Part shown: in pieces, positions 41,037-51,300 of the stretch
How the letters are laid out: each line of letters opens with the position of its first letter
Position numbering within the stretch: position 1 is the first letter of the stretch
From: RH-AL1 sp964244495
Lineage (GTDB): Bacteria > Pseudomonadota > Alphaproteobacteria > Rhizobiales > Beijerinckiaceae
Length of the DNA stretch: 64,000 nucleotides
NCBI GenBank assembly: GCA_964244495.1
Contig: CAXTIU010000014.1
Span: 16,372-80,371, forward strand
Direction of reading: 5' to 3'
Made by a program: the position numbers and the translations under genes
The notes under the pieces: model-generated
Told to the model about the DNA's origin: nothing
Databases searched by the model: none
Seen by the model: the letters and a program-made list of their open reading frames with translations, nothing else

Positions 41037-41909
41037 ATGCGGTTCTGGGGTCGGGTGTTCTCCTTGGCGATCTGGTCCGCCCTCGTCATCGCCGCCCCCG
41101 GCCGTCCGCTTCAAGCCGCGTCGTTTCCTCCACCGCCGTCCTTTCCCACGACCGAGGCCCCCATCGTGCCGGTGGTCGTGTTCGGCCACGACGCGCGCCG
41201 CACGCCGCAGCTGTTCGCCGCCGAGCACGGCCTCGACCCCGCCGCCGTCGCGCGGGTCCACGCCGCCTCGGGTCTGATCCAGTGCGGCAACGCCCACGGG
41301 GCCGGCCAGCTCACCCTGGCCGACGACGTGGTCACCACTGCGGCCCACGTCTTCTACGATGAGAACGGCTTTCCCCGCGCCCGCACCTGCTCCTTCGACC
41401 TGAGCGTCGACGGCGCCGAGGTCCACGTGCCCATCGACGTCGCCGATGTGGTCGCCGGCAGCGCCCGGCCTTACGACGTCGATCCGGCGCACGATTGGGC
41501 GGTCGTCCGCCTCGCCCACCCGGTCGCCGGCGTCACGCCCTACGGCATCGCCACGGCGGTCCACGAGAACGAGGCGACGACCTTCGTCGCGCGCGGCCAC
41601 ATCGACTGGGGCGGCGCCAGGCAGCTGTCCATGCAGGACTGCACGCTGCACGATCGCATTTCGGCCGGCGAGGAGGGGACCCGCGAGTTCTCGTTCGATT
41701 GCGATACCGGCGACGGGGCTTCGGGGGGCGCGCTGATGTTCGAGGGCACCACCTCCCGGGTCGGCGGCGTGCTGGTCGGCTGGCGCTCGAACCGGCCGTT
41801 CAAGGGCATGCCGTTCTCCCGCACGCATTACAATTTCGCGGTGACGCTGGAAGGGGCGTTCCGCGAGGCGGTCTACGCCGCCGCACGCAAGATGATCGTC
41901 CAGAAGTAG
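41037..41909 (+). CDS. Secreted trypsin-like serine protease
   Basis: 290 residues. Signal peptide (FSLAIWSALVIAAPGRPLQA) and chymotrypsin-fold triad: His104 in VVTTAAHVFYDENG, Asp153 in DPAHDWAVVRLAHP, Ser229 in DTGDGASGGALMFEG. Four or more Cys could pair. It probably acts in the periplasm or outside the cell. No linked inhibitor or secretion gene. Confidence 0.88.
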   Translation: MRFWGRVFSLAIWSALVIAAPGRPLQAASFPPPPSFPTTEAPIVPVVVFGHDARRTPQLFAAEHGLDPAAVARVHAASGLIQCGNAHGAGQLTLADDVVTTAAHVFYDENGFPRARTCSFDLSVDGAEVHVPIDVADVVAGSARPYDVDPAHDWAVVRLAHPVAGVTPYGIATAVHENEATTFVARGHIDWGGARQLSMQDCTLHDRISAGEEGTREFSFDCDTGDGASGGALMFEGTTSRVGGVLVGWRSNRPFKGMPFSRTHYNFAVTLEGAFREAVYAAARKMIVQK

Positions 41910-42042
41910 GCGCACCGCCCTCCGTTCGGAGTTGGGCGGGATTTCGCCCCATTGTCGCGGTGGGACGTGACGCCGACACAACACATCCGCGGAGCCGATG
42001 GTGTAGGATGTCGAACGACGTCACGCCGGAAGGTTCGCACCC

Positions 42043-42756
42043 ATGCCGTTCTCCTTGTCTCGGATGACGCCGTTGTGCGCGGTCGCCGGCCTCGCGCTCG
42101 CCGCCTGCGGCGCGGACGGACCCGGCCTCGTCAGCTCGGCGCCGGTCGTCGCCACGCCGGTCGCTTTCGTCCCACCGAAGCCGGCGGCGATCCCTCTCGA
42201 TCCGCGCTACTCCGCCCTGTACCAGCCGCTGCCCGACACGTTCCCTGTGCCCGGCGTCCCGCGGTCGGTGGTGCGCAAGGGGTTCGAGCGCCAGGAAGTG
42301 GCCTACCGCTCGAACCAGCCGCCCGGCACGATCGTGGTCGATCCCAAGGCGCATTACCTGTACTACATCGAGCCCAACGGCATGGCGATGCGCTACGGCG
42401 TGGGCGTCGGCAAGCAGGGGTTCGCCTGGCAGGGCGAGGCGATCATCAAGACAAAGCAGGCGTGGCCGGACTGGTATCCGCCCAAGGAGATGGTCGAGCG
42501 CCACCCCGAGCTGAAGCCGCAACTCGACACGCTGCGAAGTGGCCAGGGCGTCGCTGGCGGCGAACGCAACCCGCTCGGCGCGCGCGCCATGTACCTGTGG
42601 CAGGGCAACCATGACACGCTGTTTCGCATCCACGGCACGCTCGAGCCCCATTCGATCGGCACAAACGCGTCGTCGGGCTGCATCCGGATGATCAACCAGG
42701 ACGCGATCGACCTTTACGGGCGCGTCACCGAGGGCACGAAGGTCGTCGTGCTCTAA
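42043..42756 (+). CDS. L,D-transpeptidase (YkuD) lipoprotein
   Basis: 237 residues. Lipoprotein signal with Cys22 in AGLALAACGADG. The YkuD domain starts near residue 95 (GTIVVDPKAHYLYYIEPNGM) and has the catalytic HGTLEPHSIGTNASSGCIRM, with His197 and Cys213. It forms 3-3 peptidoglycan crosslinks or links lipoproteins to the wall. Rhizobiales carry many of these paralogues; which one this is cannot be told. Confidence 0.92.
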   Translation: MPFSLSRMTPLCAVAGLALAACGADGPGLVSSAPVVATPVAFVPPKPAAIPLDPRYSALYQPLPDTFPVPGVPRSVVRKGFERQEVAYRSNQPPGTIVVDPKAHYLYYIEPNGMAMRYGVGVGKQGFAWQGEAIIKTKQAWPDWYPPKEMVERHPELKPQLDTLRSGQGVAGGERNPLGARAMYLWQGNHDTLFRIHGTLEPHSIGTNASSGCIRMINQDAIDLYGRVTEGTKVVVL

Positions 42757-42783
42757 CCAAGGGCCGGCCGCGTCGGGCCGTCA

Positions 42784-42993
42784 TCACAGCTTGGCTTTGA
42801 CGGCGGCGACAGCCTTGCCCATGTCACGCCCGACCTTGTCGGCGGCGGTGTTCTCCGGCAAGCGCGCGATGTCCCGCTCGTAGCCGTCCGGGGCGTTCGG
42901 CGCCACGTAAGTCTTCTCGCGCACGTGGTTGGGACGCACGTCGACCGGGTCCGGCCCGACGTTCGGGTTGTCCATGCTGGGCTTGTCGCTCAC
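42784..42993 (-). CDS. Small hypothetical protein
   Basis: 69 residues from ATG 42993: MSDKPSMDNPNVGPDPVDVR, PNHVREKTYVAPNAPDGYER, then DMGKAVAAVKAKL. Hydrophilic, with no membrane segment. The regular amino-acid use and ATG with ACGATGTGAG upstream support a real gene. Function unknown. Confidence 0.6.
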   Translation of the reverse strand: MSDKPSMDNPNVGPDPVDVRPNHVREKTYVAPNAPDGYERDIARLPENTAADKVGRDMGKAVAAVKAKL

Positions 42994-43216
42994 ATCGTTC
43001 TCCGCTCATCGGATCGGCTTGCCTTGCGTGACGAATGAGCCAGCCTCCGTTTCGATCCGTTGATCTTCCGAAAGGCCACATCAGCGACGATGGACGTCTG
43101 CGACGATCGACCGCATAATCCGTGAGGTATTTCAGCAACAATCCTCTAAGCGACTACGAACCTCTCCGGCCATGTTGCGTTGCACCCTTGACGTCACTCT
43201 AATGTCAGGCACGGCC

Positions 43217-43426
43217 ATGCGTCACGAAGCTTCCACCGCCTGGACCCAGCGCATTAGCTCTTTCCTCGGCGATCCTTGGCCGACACGGGCGCCCAAGCTC
43301 ATGTCGCCCTACGTCCGTGAACTGGCGATCCGGGGCCTCGGCAAGCCCCATGACCTGTCACAGCACGAGGTCCAGGAGTTATCGCGCTCCGTGATCGAGC
43401 ACATCAACCTGCAAAAGCAGGTGTAG
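43217..43426 (+). CDS. Small hypothetical protein
   Basis: 69 residues from ATG 43217 (ATG 43202 possible): MRHEASTAWTQRISSFLGDP, PKLMSPYVRELAIRGLGKPH, DLSQHEVQELSRSVIEHINL. It looks like a helical soluble protein; no family recognised. Convergent with mutM. Confidence 0.45.
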   Translation: MRHEASTAWTQRISSFLGDPWPTRAPKLMSPYVRELAIRGLGKPHDLSQHEVQELSRSVIEHINLQKQV

Positions 43427-43454
43427 TCCCGCTTCGGACCGACTTCCCCCTAGA

Positions 43455-44351
43455 TCAGCGTTGACATACGGGGCAGAAGAAGGTGGACCGTCCGGCCTGG
43501 ACGATCCGACCGACGGTACCGTGGCAGGTTGGCCTCGGACATGGGTCGTCGAGCCGGTCGTAAACCCTGAAACTATGCTGGAAGTACCCGAGGCTCCCGT
43601 CCGTGCGGCGGTGGTCCCGTAACGATGATCCACCTGCCGCAACCGCTTCGAGCAGGACATCCCGTATGCAGGATGCCAGCGTCGTCGCCCGCTTCGTTGG
43701 CGTTCCGTCGCGGCGCATCAACGTTCCGGCCATGCGACGCGGCGATAGCCCGGCACGGTGCAGGGCTTCACAGACGTAGATGTTGCCGAGGCCGGCGATC
43801 AGGGTCTGGTCGAGCAGTGCCGCCTTCAACGGGGTTTCGCGTCCGGCGAAGAGCCTCGCCAGCGTCACGCCGTCGAAACTGGGTCCGAGCGGCTCGACTC
43901 CGAGGCGGCTGAAGAACGGATGGGTGGCGAGCGCCCCTTCCTCGACGAGCAGCATGAAGCCGAAGCGTCGGGGGTCGTTGTAGGTGATCCGCACGCCGTT
44001 GGACAGGGCGAGTACAACGTGGTCGTGCGCCGCCGACGCCGAGCGAGCGTAGTGGAACACGCCGGGCGTCACCGGCTTGGGCATCACTGGTCCATTCGTC
44101 GTCTCGATGCGGAACGAACCCGACATGCCGAGGTGCATGACGAGCACGCAGCCGTCGTGCAGCCGTGCGAGAAGGTACTTCGCCCGGCGTTCGAGCGACA
44201 GGACGCGGCGCCCTTCGAGGCGGATCGCGAACGAGGCCGGGAACGGAAAGCGTAGATCGAGACGGCGCTGCTCCACCGCCACGATCGTCGCCCCGGTCAT
44301 GACGGGATCGAGGCCGCGCCGGACGGTCTCGACTTCGGGCAGTTCGGGCAA
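43455..44351 (-). CDS. mutM: Formamidopyrimidine-DNA glycosylase
   Basis: Removes 8-oxoguanine and related lesions from DNA. 298 residues. Pro/Glu N-terminus PELPEVETVRRGLDPVM with the catalytic Pro1. Further blocks are ERRAKYLLARL, VMHLGMSGSFRI, DPRRFGFMLLV, and LIAGLGNIYVCEALHRAGL (helix-two-turns-helix). A C-terminal zinc finger has four Cys in CPRPTCHG…FFCPVCQR. All residues expected for activity are present. Confidence 0.96.
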   Translation of the reverse strand: MPELPEVETVRRGLDPVMTGATIVAVEQRRLDLRFPFPASFAIRLEGRRVLSLERRAKYLLARLHDGCVLVMHLGMSGSFRIETTNGPVMPKPVTPGVFHYARSASAAHDHVVLALSNGVRITYNDPRRFGFMLLVEEGALATHPFFSRLGVEPLGPSFDGVTLARLFAGRETPLKAALLDQTLIAGLGNIYVCEALHRAGLSPRRMAGTLMRRDGTPTKRATTLASCIRDVLLEAVAAGGSSLRDHRRTDGSLGYFQHSFRVYDRLDDPCPRPTCHGTVGRIVQAGRSTFFCPVCQR

Positions 44352-44418
44352 ACGACCGGTCCTCGGGGCGCGCTGTCAGGCTCCCCGATATGGGGACGAA
44401 GGCGCGCGAGAAAGAGCG

Positions 44419-44859
44419 CTACTTCGCGATGCTCACCTGACCCCTGATCTCGCCGGCCTTGTTGGCGGCGGTGTGGATGTTGAAGTAGGTCATGCCGTCG
44501 GCAAGGTTCGCCGCCTGCGCGTCGGTCAGGGTCACTTGGCCCTTGATCGGGCTCGCCAGCGACCCGCTGATCGGGATCTCGATGCCGGCTGCCTTGCCGG
44601 CGGGGGCCGGCGCGTGGAAATGGGCCGCCGATGCCGGACCTGTCAGGTCCGCGTAGCTGACGCTGTAGGTCAGCGTCTTGGTCGCGGGATCGTAGGTGCC
44701 GGTCAGCGTGCCGGTGCCCTTCGAGCTGTTCGGCGGCGTCTCCGCCGTGGCCGCCAAATTGGCACTCACGTTCGTCGGCGCGGCGAGGCCGGTGGACACG
44801 CCTGCCGTCAGCAGCGTCGAGGTGCAGGCGGCGATCATGGCGAAGGTCTTGAACGTCAT
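44419..44859 (-). CDS. CHRD-domain secreted protein
   Basis: 146 residues from ATG 44859 (GGAGA upstream): signal peptide FKTFAMIAACTSTLLTAGVS…GLAA, then one CHRD domain. The domain has AETPPNSSKGTGTLTGTYD, LTYSVSYADLTGPASAAHFH and GMTYFNIHTAANKAGEIRGQ. CHRD domains bind metal or mediate extracellular interactions in chordin; bacterial versions are exported proteins of unknown role. It sits between mutM and ubiE, which are usually direct neighbours. Confidence 0.9.
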   Translation of the reverse strand: MTFKTFAMIAACTSTLLTAGVSTGLAAPTNVSANLAATAETPPNSSKGTGTLTGTYDPATKTLTYSVSYADLTGPASAAHFHAPAPAGKAAGIEIPISGSLASPIKGQVTLTDAQAANLADGMTYFNIHTAANKAGEIRGQVSIAK

Positions 44860-45021
44860 CTTAATGTCTCCGAGTCGATCTCGAACGCGCGTCATCGCGT
44901 CCCGCTCATACCCGCACATCGGCCGCGCGGGCGCCCGGTCAAGGGTGCCGAAACGACGCCTGGGCAAAGCGCGCGTAGCCACGCTGGACCGCGCCGGCTA
45001 TAGAGGCGGCCGGAGACAAGC

Positions 45022-45777
45022 ATGGCGCAGGCGGACGATTTCACCCACTTCGGCTTCGCCGACGTCAAGCTGGACGAGAAGCAGGAGCGGGTCGACGACG
45101 TCTTCCGCAAGGTGGCCGATCGCTACGATGTCATGAACGACCTGATGTCGCTCGGCCTGCACCGCCTGTGGAAGGACCGGCTCGTCGCCATGGTCAACCC
45201 GCCCCGGCGCGGCCGCTTCGACCATCTCGACGTCGCCGGCGGCACGGGGGACGTGGCCTTCCGGGTCGCCAGGGCCGGCGGCCGCGACACCGCCGTGACC
45301 GTGCTCGACATCAACGCCGACATGCTGGAGGTCGGCCGGGGGCGGGCGGCCAAGCGCGGGCTCGGCCACTTGACCTTCGTCGAGGCCAACGCCGAGGACC
45401 TGCCCTTCGAGGACGGCCGCTTCAACGCCTACACGGTCGCCTTCGGCATCCGCAACGTGCCGCGCATCGACGTCGCGCTGCGGGAAGCCTGGCGCGTGCT
45501 GAAGCGGGGCGGCCAGTTTCTGTGCCTCGAATTCTCGCACGTCGACCTGCCCGGGGTCGACAAGCTCTACGACGCCTATTCCTTCGCGGTGCTGCCGCGC
45601 GTCGGCCAGGCGGTGACGGGCGACGGCGCCGCCTACCAGTACCTCGTCGAGTCGATCCGCAAGTTCCCGGACGCGGACGCGTTCGCGCGCATGGTCGACG
45701 CGGCCGGTTTCCGCAACACGAGCTTCGTCAGGCTCTCGGGCGGCATCGTCGCCATCCATCGGGGCTGGAAGCTGTGA
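45022..45777 (+). CDS. ubiE: Ubiquinone/menaquinone C-methyltransferase
   Basis: SAM-dependent C-methylation in ubiquinone synthesis. 251 residues. FTHFGFADVKLDEKQERVDD, VFRKVADRYDVMNDLMSLGL, SAM motif I LDVAGGTGDVAFRV, AFGIRNVPRIDVALREAWRV and the closing LSGGIVAIHRGWKL are all UbiE/COQ5 hallmarks. ubiB follows after 37 bases. Confidence 0.96.
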   Translation: MAQADDFTHFGFADVKLDEKQERVDDVFRKVADRYDVMNDLMSLGLHRLWKDRLVAMVNPPRRGRFDHLDVAGGTGDVAFRVARAGGRDTAVTVLDINADMLEVGRGRAAKRGLGHLTFVEANAEDLPFEDGRFNAYTVAFGIRNVPRIDVALREAWRVLKRGGQFLCLEFSHVDLPGVDKLYDAYSFAVLPRVGQAVTGDGAAYQYLVESIRKFPDADAFARMVDAAGFRNTSFVRLSGGIVAIHRGWKL

Positions 45778-45814
45778 GGAGCCCTGGCGGAGCCGGAGCG
45801 GGGGCACGCCGGGC

Positions 45815-47395
45815 GTGATCCTCCCGCTTGGGTCCTTCCTGCGGCTGGCCCGCGCCGGCTTCGTGCTCGCCCGCGCCGGTGTGTTCAACGACGTCAACAC
45901 CGCCCTACTGCCGCCCGCCGCCAAGCTGCCGCTGGCTTTGGCGCGCCTGATCGGACGCGGAACCAAGGACGGCGGAGCCGCGGGCTCCGGCCTCGACGCC
46001 CTTCCCGGCGCCATCGGCCGGCTCGGGCCGTCCTACGTCAAGCTCGGCCAGTTCCTCGCCACCCGGCCCGACGTGGTCGGCCCGGCCGTGGTGCGCGTGC
46101 TGGAACGGCTGCAGGACCGCGCCGAACCCTTCCCGCGCGACGTCGCCGTCCGGCAGATCGAGGCCGCCTTCGGCTGCGGGATCGGGACGCTCTTCGTCTC
46201 GGTCGGCGACGCGGTCGCCGCCGCCTCCATAGCCCAGGTCCACAAGGGCCGGGTCCGCGACGCGCTCGGCGAGCGCGACGTGGCCATCAAGGTGCGCCGT
46301 CCCGGCATCGCCGCCCTGCTGGCGCGCGACTTCAACGACCTGCTGCAGGCGGCGCGCTTCGTGGACCGGTACTTCCCCCGCACGCGGCGGCTGCGGCCGG
46401 TCGGCGTCGTCGAGGTGCTGGTGCGGACCGTGAAGATGGAGACGGACTTCCGCATCGAGGCGGCGGCGGCCTCGGAGTTCGCCGAGAACATCGAGCGCGA
46501 CGTCGACTTCCGCATCCCGGCCATCGACTGGGACCGCACCGCCGCCGAGGTCCTGACGCTCGAATGGATCGATGGCGTCAAGCTGTCGGACGTGCCCGCG
46601 CTGGCCCGCAAAGGCTACGACCTGCCCAAGCTCGGCGCCGCCGTGATCCAGTCGTTCCTGCGCCACGCCATGCGCGACGGCTTCTTCCACGCCGACATGC
46701 ACCAGGGCAACCTGTTCATCGACCGGGAGCAGCGGCTGGTCGCGGTCGACTTCGGGATCATGGGCCGGCTCGGCGTCAAGGAGCGCCGTTTCCTCGCCGA
46801 GATCCTGTACGGCTTCATCACCCGCGACTACATCCGCGTCGCGGAGGTGCATTTCGAGGCGGGCTACGTGCCCTCCACCCACCGCGTCGAGGATTTCGCG
46901 CAAGCGATCCGGGCGATCGGCGAGCCGATCCATTCGCGCACCGCCGACGAGATCTCGATGGCGCGCCTGCTCACCCTGCTGTTCGAGATCACCGCGCTGT
47001 TCGACATGCACACGCGCACCGAGCTGGTGCTGCTGCAAAAGACGATGGTGGTGGTGGAGGGCGTCGCCCGCACGCTCGACCCGCGCCTCGACATGTGGTC
47101 CACCGCGGAGCCGGTGGTGCGCACCTGGATCCAGGAGAACCTTGGGCCGATCGGCAAGCTGGGGGACGCCGGCCGCGCGCTCGGCACGCTCGGGCGCTTC
47201 ACCGCCAACCTGCCGCAGACGCTGGTGCGCGCCGAGCGCACGGTCGGCAAGCTGGAGGACATGATCGACAACGGGGTCGGGGTCTCGCCCGAGGCCCTGC
47301 GCGATTTCGGCGCCATGCAGAAGCGTTCGCAGCGCCTCGGCCAAGTGGCGCTCTGGGTGCTGGCGGCGATCGTCGCATACCATTTCCTGCGCTAG
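45815..47395 (+). CDS. ubiB: UbiB-family atypical kinase (ubiquinone biosynthesis)
   Basis: 526 residues from GTG 45815. It has the invariant KxGQ motif (YVKLGQFLATRPDVVG), ASIAQVHKGRVRDA with the Ala-rich loop of this family, VAIKVRRPG with the nucleotide-binding Lys, HADMHQGNLFI and VAVDFGIMGRLG with the metal-binding Asp. A membrane helix is at the C-terminus (VALWVLAAIVAYHFLR). It supports assembly of the Coq biosynthetic complex as an ATPase/kinase-like factor. Confidence 0.95.
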   Translation: MILPLGSFLRLARAGFVLARAGVFNDVNTALLPPAAKLPLALARLIGRGTKDGGAAGSGLDALPGAIGRLGPSYVKLGQFLATRPDVVGPAVVRVLERLQDRAEPFPRDVAVRQIEAAFGCGIGTLFVSVGDAVAAASIAQVHKGRVRDALGERDVAIKVRRPGIAALLARDFNDLLQAARFVDRYFPRTRRLRPVGVVEVLVRTVKMETDFRIEAAAASEFAENIERDVDFRIPAIDWDRTAAEVLTLEWIDGVKLSDVPALARKGYDLPKLGAAVIQSFLRHAMRDGFFHADMHQGNLFIDREQRLVAVDFGIMGRLGVKERRFLAEILYGFITRDYIRVAEVHFEAGYVPSTHRVEDFAQAIRAIGEPIHSRTADEISMARLLTLLFEITALFDMHTRTELVLLQKTMVVVEGVARTLDPRLDMWSTAEPVVRTWIQENLGPIGKLGDAGRALGTLGRFTANLPQTLVRAERTVGKLEDMIDNGVGVSPEALRDFGAMQKRSQRLGQVALWVLAAIVAYHFLR

Positions 47396-47406
47396 GACGG
47401 CGGGGA

Positions 47407-48306
47407 TCAGACCAGCGTGGCCTTGTAGAGCGCGCGCAGCTCGCCCCAGGCGCGCTCGGCGGCGGCCTCATCGTAGACGGCGCTGCCCTTCACGCACCAG
47501 CCATGGTTGGCGCCGGGATAAACGTCGACTTCGGCCGGCACATGGGCTCGCGTGAAGCTCGTCCGCAGCACGTCCTTGGCATCGGGCTGGCGCGCGTCGT
47601 CGTTGGCGGCGATCGCGCAGACGAAGCGCGCCTTCGCCTTCGGGATCAGCAGGTGCGGGCTGTCGGGCTTGTCGGTGACGAGGCTCGCGCCGTGGAAGGT
47701 CGCGGCGGCCGCGACGCGGTCCGGAACGGCGGCGGCGGTGCGGAAGGTGAGCGGGCCGCCCATGCAGTAGCCCTGCACGCCGGCCTTGGCCTTCGTGTCG
47801 GTCTGCGGTTGGGCGTCGAGGAAGGCGAGGAACGCGGGGGCGTCGCGCGCGGTGGTGTCCGGCGTCAGGGCGGCGGCGAGCGGCATGACCTTGGCCCGAT
47901 CCTCCGGCTTGCCGAAGTCGAAGGCGCCGTCGACCACCGGCGCCCGGCGCGCGCGATAGAAGGGGTTGGGAACGAGCACGACGTAGCCTTGCGCGGCGAG
48001 GCGCCGGCCCATCTGCCGGAATACCGGTCGCAGCCCCAGGATGTCCGTCCAGACGAGGACGGCGGGCCAGCGGCCGTTGCCGGCGGGATGGAACAGGGCC
48101 GCGTCGGCCGTGCCGTCCGGCGTTCCCACAACGACGTCGCGCTCCACGGTTTGGCGCTCGACGACGTCGGCCGCAACGACGTCGGCCGCAACGGCGTCAG
48201 CTCGCGCGGCGGCGAGGGTCACGGCCGCCGTCGCGCTGAGGCCGAAGGCCCGACGCGACAGGCGAGGATCGTGCGTCACGCCCTGGTGGATCTCGTCGTC
48301 GCACAT
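47407..48306 (-). CDS. Dienelactone hydrolase family protein, Tat-exported
   Basis: 299 residues from ATG 48306 (AAGGGAG upstream). A twin-arginine signal SRRAFGLSATAAVTLAAARA starts near residue 17. The alpha/beta-hydrolase follows: AVLVWTDILGLRPVFRQMGR, RLAAQGYVVLVPNPFYRAR, the Cys nucleophile in GVQGYCMGGPLTF, DVYPGANHGWCVKG with the His. Dienelactone hydrolases are usually cytoplasmic, so the Tat signal is notable. Residues 40-52 contain a short repeat (AADVVAADVV) coded by 15-base repeats near 48163-48195. Confidence 0.88.
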   Translation of the reverse strand: MCDDEIHQGVTHDPRLSRRAFGLSATAAVTLAAARADAVAADVVAADVVERQTVERDVVVGTPDGTADAALFHPAGNGRWPAVLVWTDILGLRPVFRQMGRRLAAQGYVVLVPNPFYRARRAPVVDGAFDFGKPEDRAKVMPLAAALTPDTTARDAPAFLAFLDAQPQTDTKAKAGVQGYCMGGPLTFRTAAAVPDRVAAAATFHGASLVTDKPDSPHLLIPKAKARFVCAIAANDDARQPDAKDVLRTSFTRAHVPAEVDVYPGANHGWCVKGSAVYDEAAAERAWGELRALYKATLV

Positions 48307-48379
48307 GCGGACACTCCCTTGACCGAGCACGACGGGTAGCCCGGCGGCGGCGGACGCGCAATGGACAGCAGCGATCGCG

Positions 48380-51300
48380 CTACCGGTGAGGGTCCCTGCC
48401 TGGAGCCGCCATGGTCGCGAGGACCTCCGCCAAGGCGGCGGCCGCGCGGGCGTGCTCGTCGCGCAACGCGCGCAGGCACGCGCCGATCTCGCGCCGCCGC
48501 GCGTCCGGGTCCGCCGACGGCTCCGATGCCTGACCGGCGGCTTGGCCGGCGGTTTGGCCATCGACGTGGCCGTCTTCTTGACCGCAGGCGCGCTCGAGCG
48601 CGCGCAGGAGCGTCGACAACCTGGCCAAGCCCAGGGTCCCGCTCGCCGCCAGCAACGCGTGCGCGCCGATGCCGAGCCTGTCGCGGTCCGAGGCCGTTCC
48701 CTCCGCATCGGGGGCGATGAGATCGCCGATCTGCTCGATCGCCGCCCGCGTCAGCGTCCGCAGCCTCGAAGCGCCGATGCTGTCGGCGAGTTCGGCGAGG
48801 ACGCGATGGTCCACGCTCGCTTCCCGATACGGATAGGCTCCGGGTCTCGGCGGCGTCCAGCGCGCCACGGCTGCGAACAGGTCGCGCTGACGGAACGGCT
48901 TGCCGAGGTGGTCGTCCATGCCCGCCGCCAGCAGCGCCGCGACCTGATCGGGCATCACGTTGGCGGACATGGCGATGATCGGCACGTCGCGTGACGGATG
49001 GTCGGCGGCGCGGATCCGCCGTGTGGCGCTGACGCCGTCCATCACCGGCATCTGCGCGTCCATCAGGACGAGGTCGAACAATCGCTCGCGAACCGCGCGG
49101 ACGGCCTGCGCGCCGTCGGCGACGACCACGACCACGTGACCAGCCGCCTCCATGACCGCCCTGACGAGTTCCTGGTTGACCGTCTGGTCCTCGACGAGCA
49201 GCACAGTGGCCGGCCTTCCCCCGGTCGGGGCGTCCTGGCCGTCGGCCTCGCCCGCCGAGCCCGGTCCGCCGACCGGCAGCGGCACCTCGAACCAGAACGT
49301 CGATCCACGTCCGTCCGTGCTCTCGACGCCGATGGTGCCGCCCATCGCCTCGACGAGGCTCCGGCAGATGGCCAGGCCGAGGCCGGTGCCGCCGTACCTG
49401 CGCCTGATCGAGCCGTTGACCTGGGAGAAGCGCTCGAACAGCTTGTCCCGCTTCTCCAGCGGGATGCCGATCCCCGTGTCGGCCACGGTGAAACGGAGGC
49501 GCCCGGACGCGTCGAGCGCCGGTGCGACCGTCAGGCAGACGACGCCCGCCGGGGTGAACTTCACCGCGTTGTTGAGGAGGTTGAGGAGGATCTGGCGCAG
49601 CCGGTCCTCGTCGCCGACCAGGAACGGCGACACGCGGGCGTCGAGGCTCGTGGTAATGTCGAGGCTCTTGCTTCCGACGCCGCCGCGCACGATGGAGACC
49701 GCGTCGGCGACGAGGGTGGCGAGGTCGAAGGGTCGCGGATCGAGGTCGATCCGGCCCGCCTCGATCTTCGAGAAGTCCAGGATATCGTCGACGACGGTGC
49801 GCAGCGCGGCGCCGGCGCCGCGGATGCGCTCGACATGGCGGCGCCGCTCGCCGCCGAAGGCGGCATCGGTCAGCAGCAGGTCGGTGTAGCCGAGGATGCC
49901 GTTGAGCGGCGTCCTGATCTCGTGGCTCATGGTCGCCAGGAAGTCGGACTTCGCCGAACTCGCCTGTTCGGCGGCGCGCTTGGCCTCCTCCAGCGCCCGC
50001 GACTGGATCTGGCGCTCGGTGACATCGCGCACCGTCACGACCACGGTCGGCTGCCGGTCGCTCTGGCCCGGCACGCGCCCGCCCGCCCTGCCACCACCCG
50101 CCCTCTCGCCCGACGCGCGCACCCCTTCGCTCGGCGCCTTCCCGTCGGGAATGCGGCGGAACACGCTTTCCAGCCATCGCCATTCCCCGTCGCGGTGCCG
50201 GAAGCGACAGATCACGGAGGTTTCGATCGCGCCGTCCCTCGTGCAGGCCAGCGTCCGCTCCAGCGCCTCGACATCGTCGGGGTGCACGTGCTCCGTCAGC
50301 GGCATGGCGGCGAACTCGGCGGGGGTGAAGCCGACGAGGCGGGCGCTGGCTGGCGACACGTAGGAGCGCCGTCCGGTGTCGTCGCTCAGCACGATCATGT
50401 CGCTGGCGTTCTCCGCGAGCAGGCGGAACCGCGCTTCGCTGGCCGCCACCGCCGCCTCCGCGACGCGCCGCTCGGTGACGTCGCGCAGCGTGCAGATCAT
50501 CGAGTCCGGCTCGCCGGTCAGCGCGTCGTGGCCGAGGCTCATGCTGGCCTCGACCCACACCCAATGCCCGAGCTTGTGGCGCGTCCGGTAGGTGACGGTG
50601 ACCCGCGCGTCCGCGATCTCGCCGGCGATGAGCCGCCGCGCGAGGTCGCGGACACGCGGTGCGTCGTCGGGGTGCATGGAGTCGGAAGGCACCCGCCCGA
50701 GCAGGTCCTCCGGCTCGTAGCCGAGCAGCGCCTTGCAGGCCGGGGACACGTACTCACGCCTGCGGTCGAGGGTGAGGCGGGTGATGACGTCGCTCGTCGT
50801 CTCGGCGAGCGAGCGGAAGCGGGCCTCGCTGCGCGCGATCGCGGCATCCGCCTCGCGCAGGTGGGTGATGTCGCGGATGGACACGAAGACCCGGGTCACA
50901 CGCCCGCTTGCCCTATCCTCGAAGAGGGGGACAAGCACGGTCTCGTAGGACCGTCCCTCGCCGACCACCCCGATGTCCTGGCTCCGCAGCGGCGTGCCGG
51001 AGGCGACCACCTGCGCGATATGATCCAGCGCTGTCGGCGCCACGTGGGGCGGCAGGACGTCGGCGAGCCGCCGGCCCCGCGCGAGCACGGGGTCGATGCC
51101 CCTGGCTTCCGCCGCCGCGCTGTTCATGTTGTCGAAGGTGACCACGCCGTCCGGCGACACGCGATGCACCCAGAGGATGTCGGTGGAACTCTCGAAGACG
51201 CCTCGGAACCCAGCCTCCGCCTCGCGCAACGCGCGGTCCGAGGCGAGCAGCTGCCGCTCGCGCGCGGTGCGGCGCGCGAACTCCCAGGCGAGAGCCCCGA

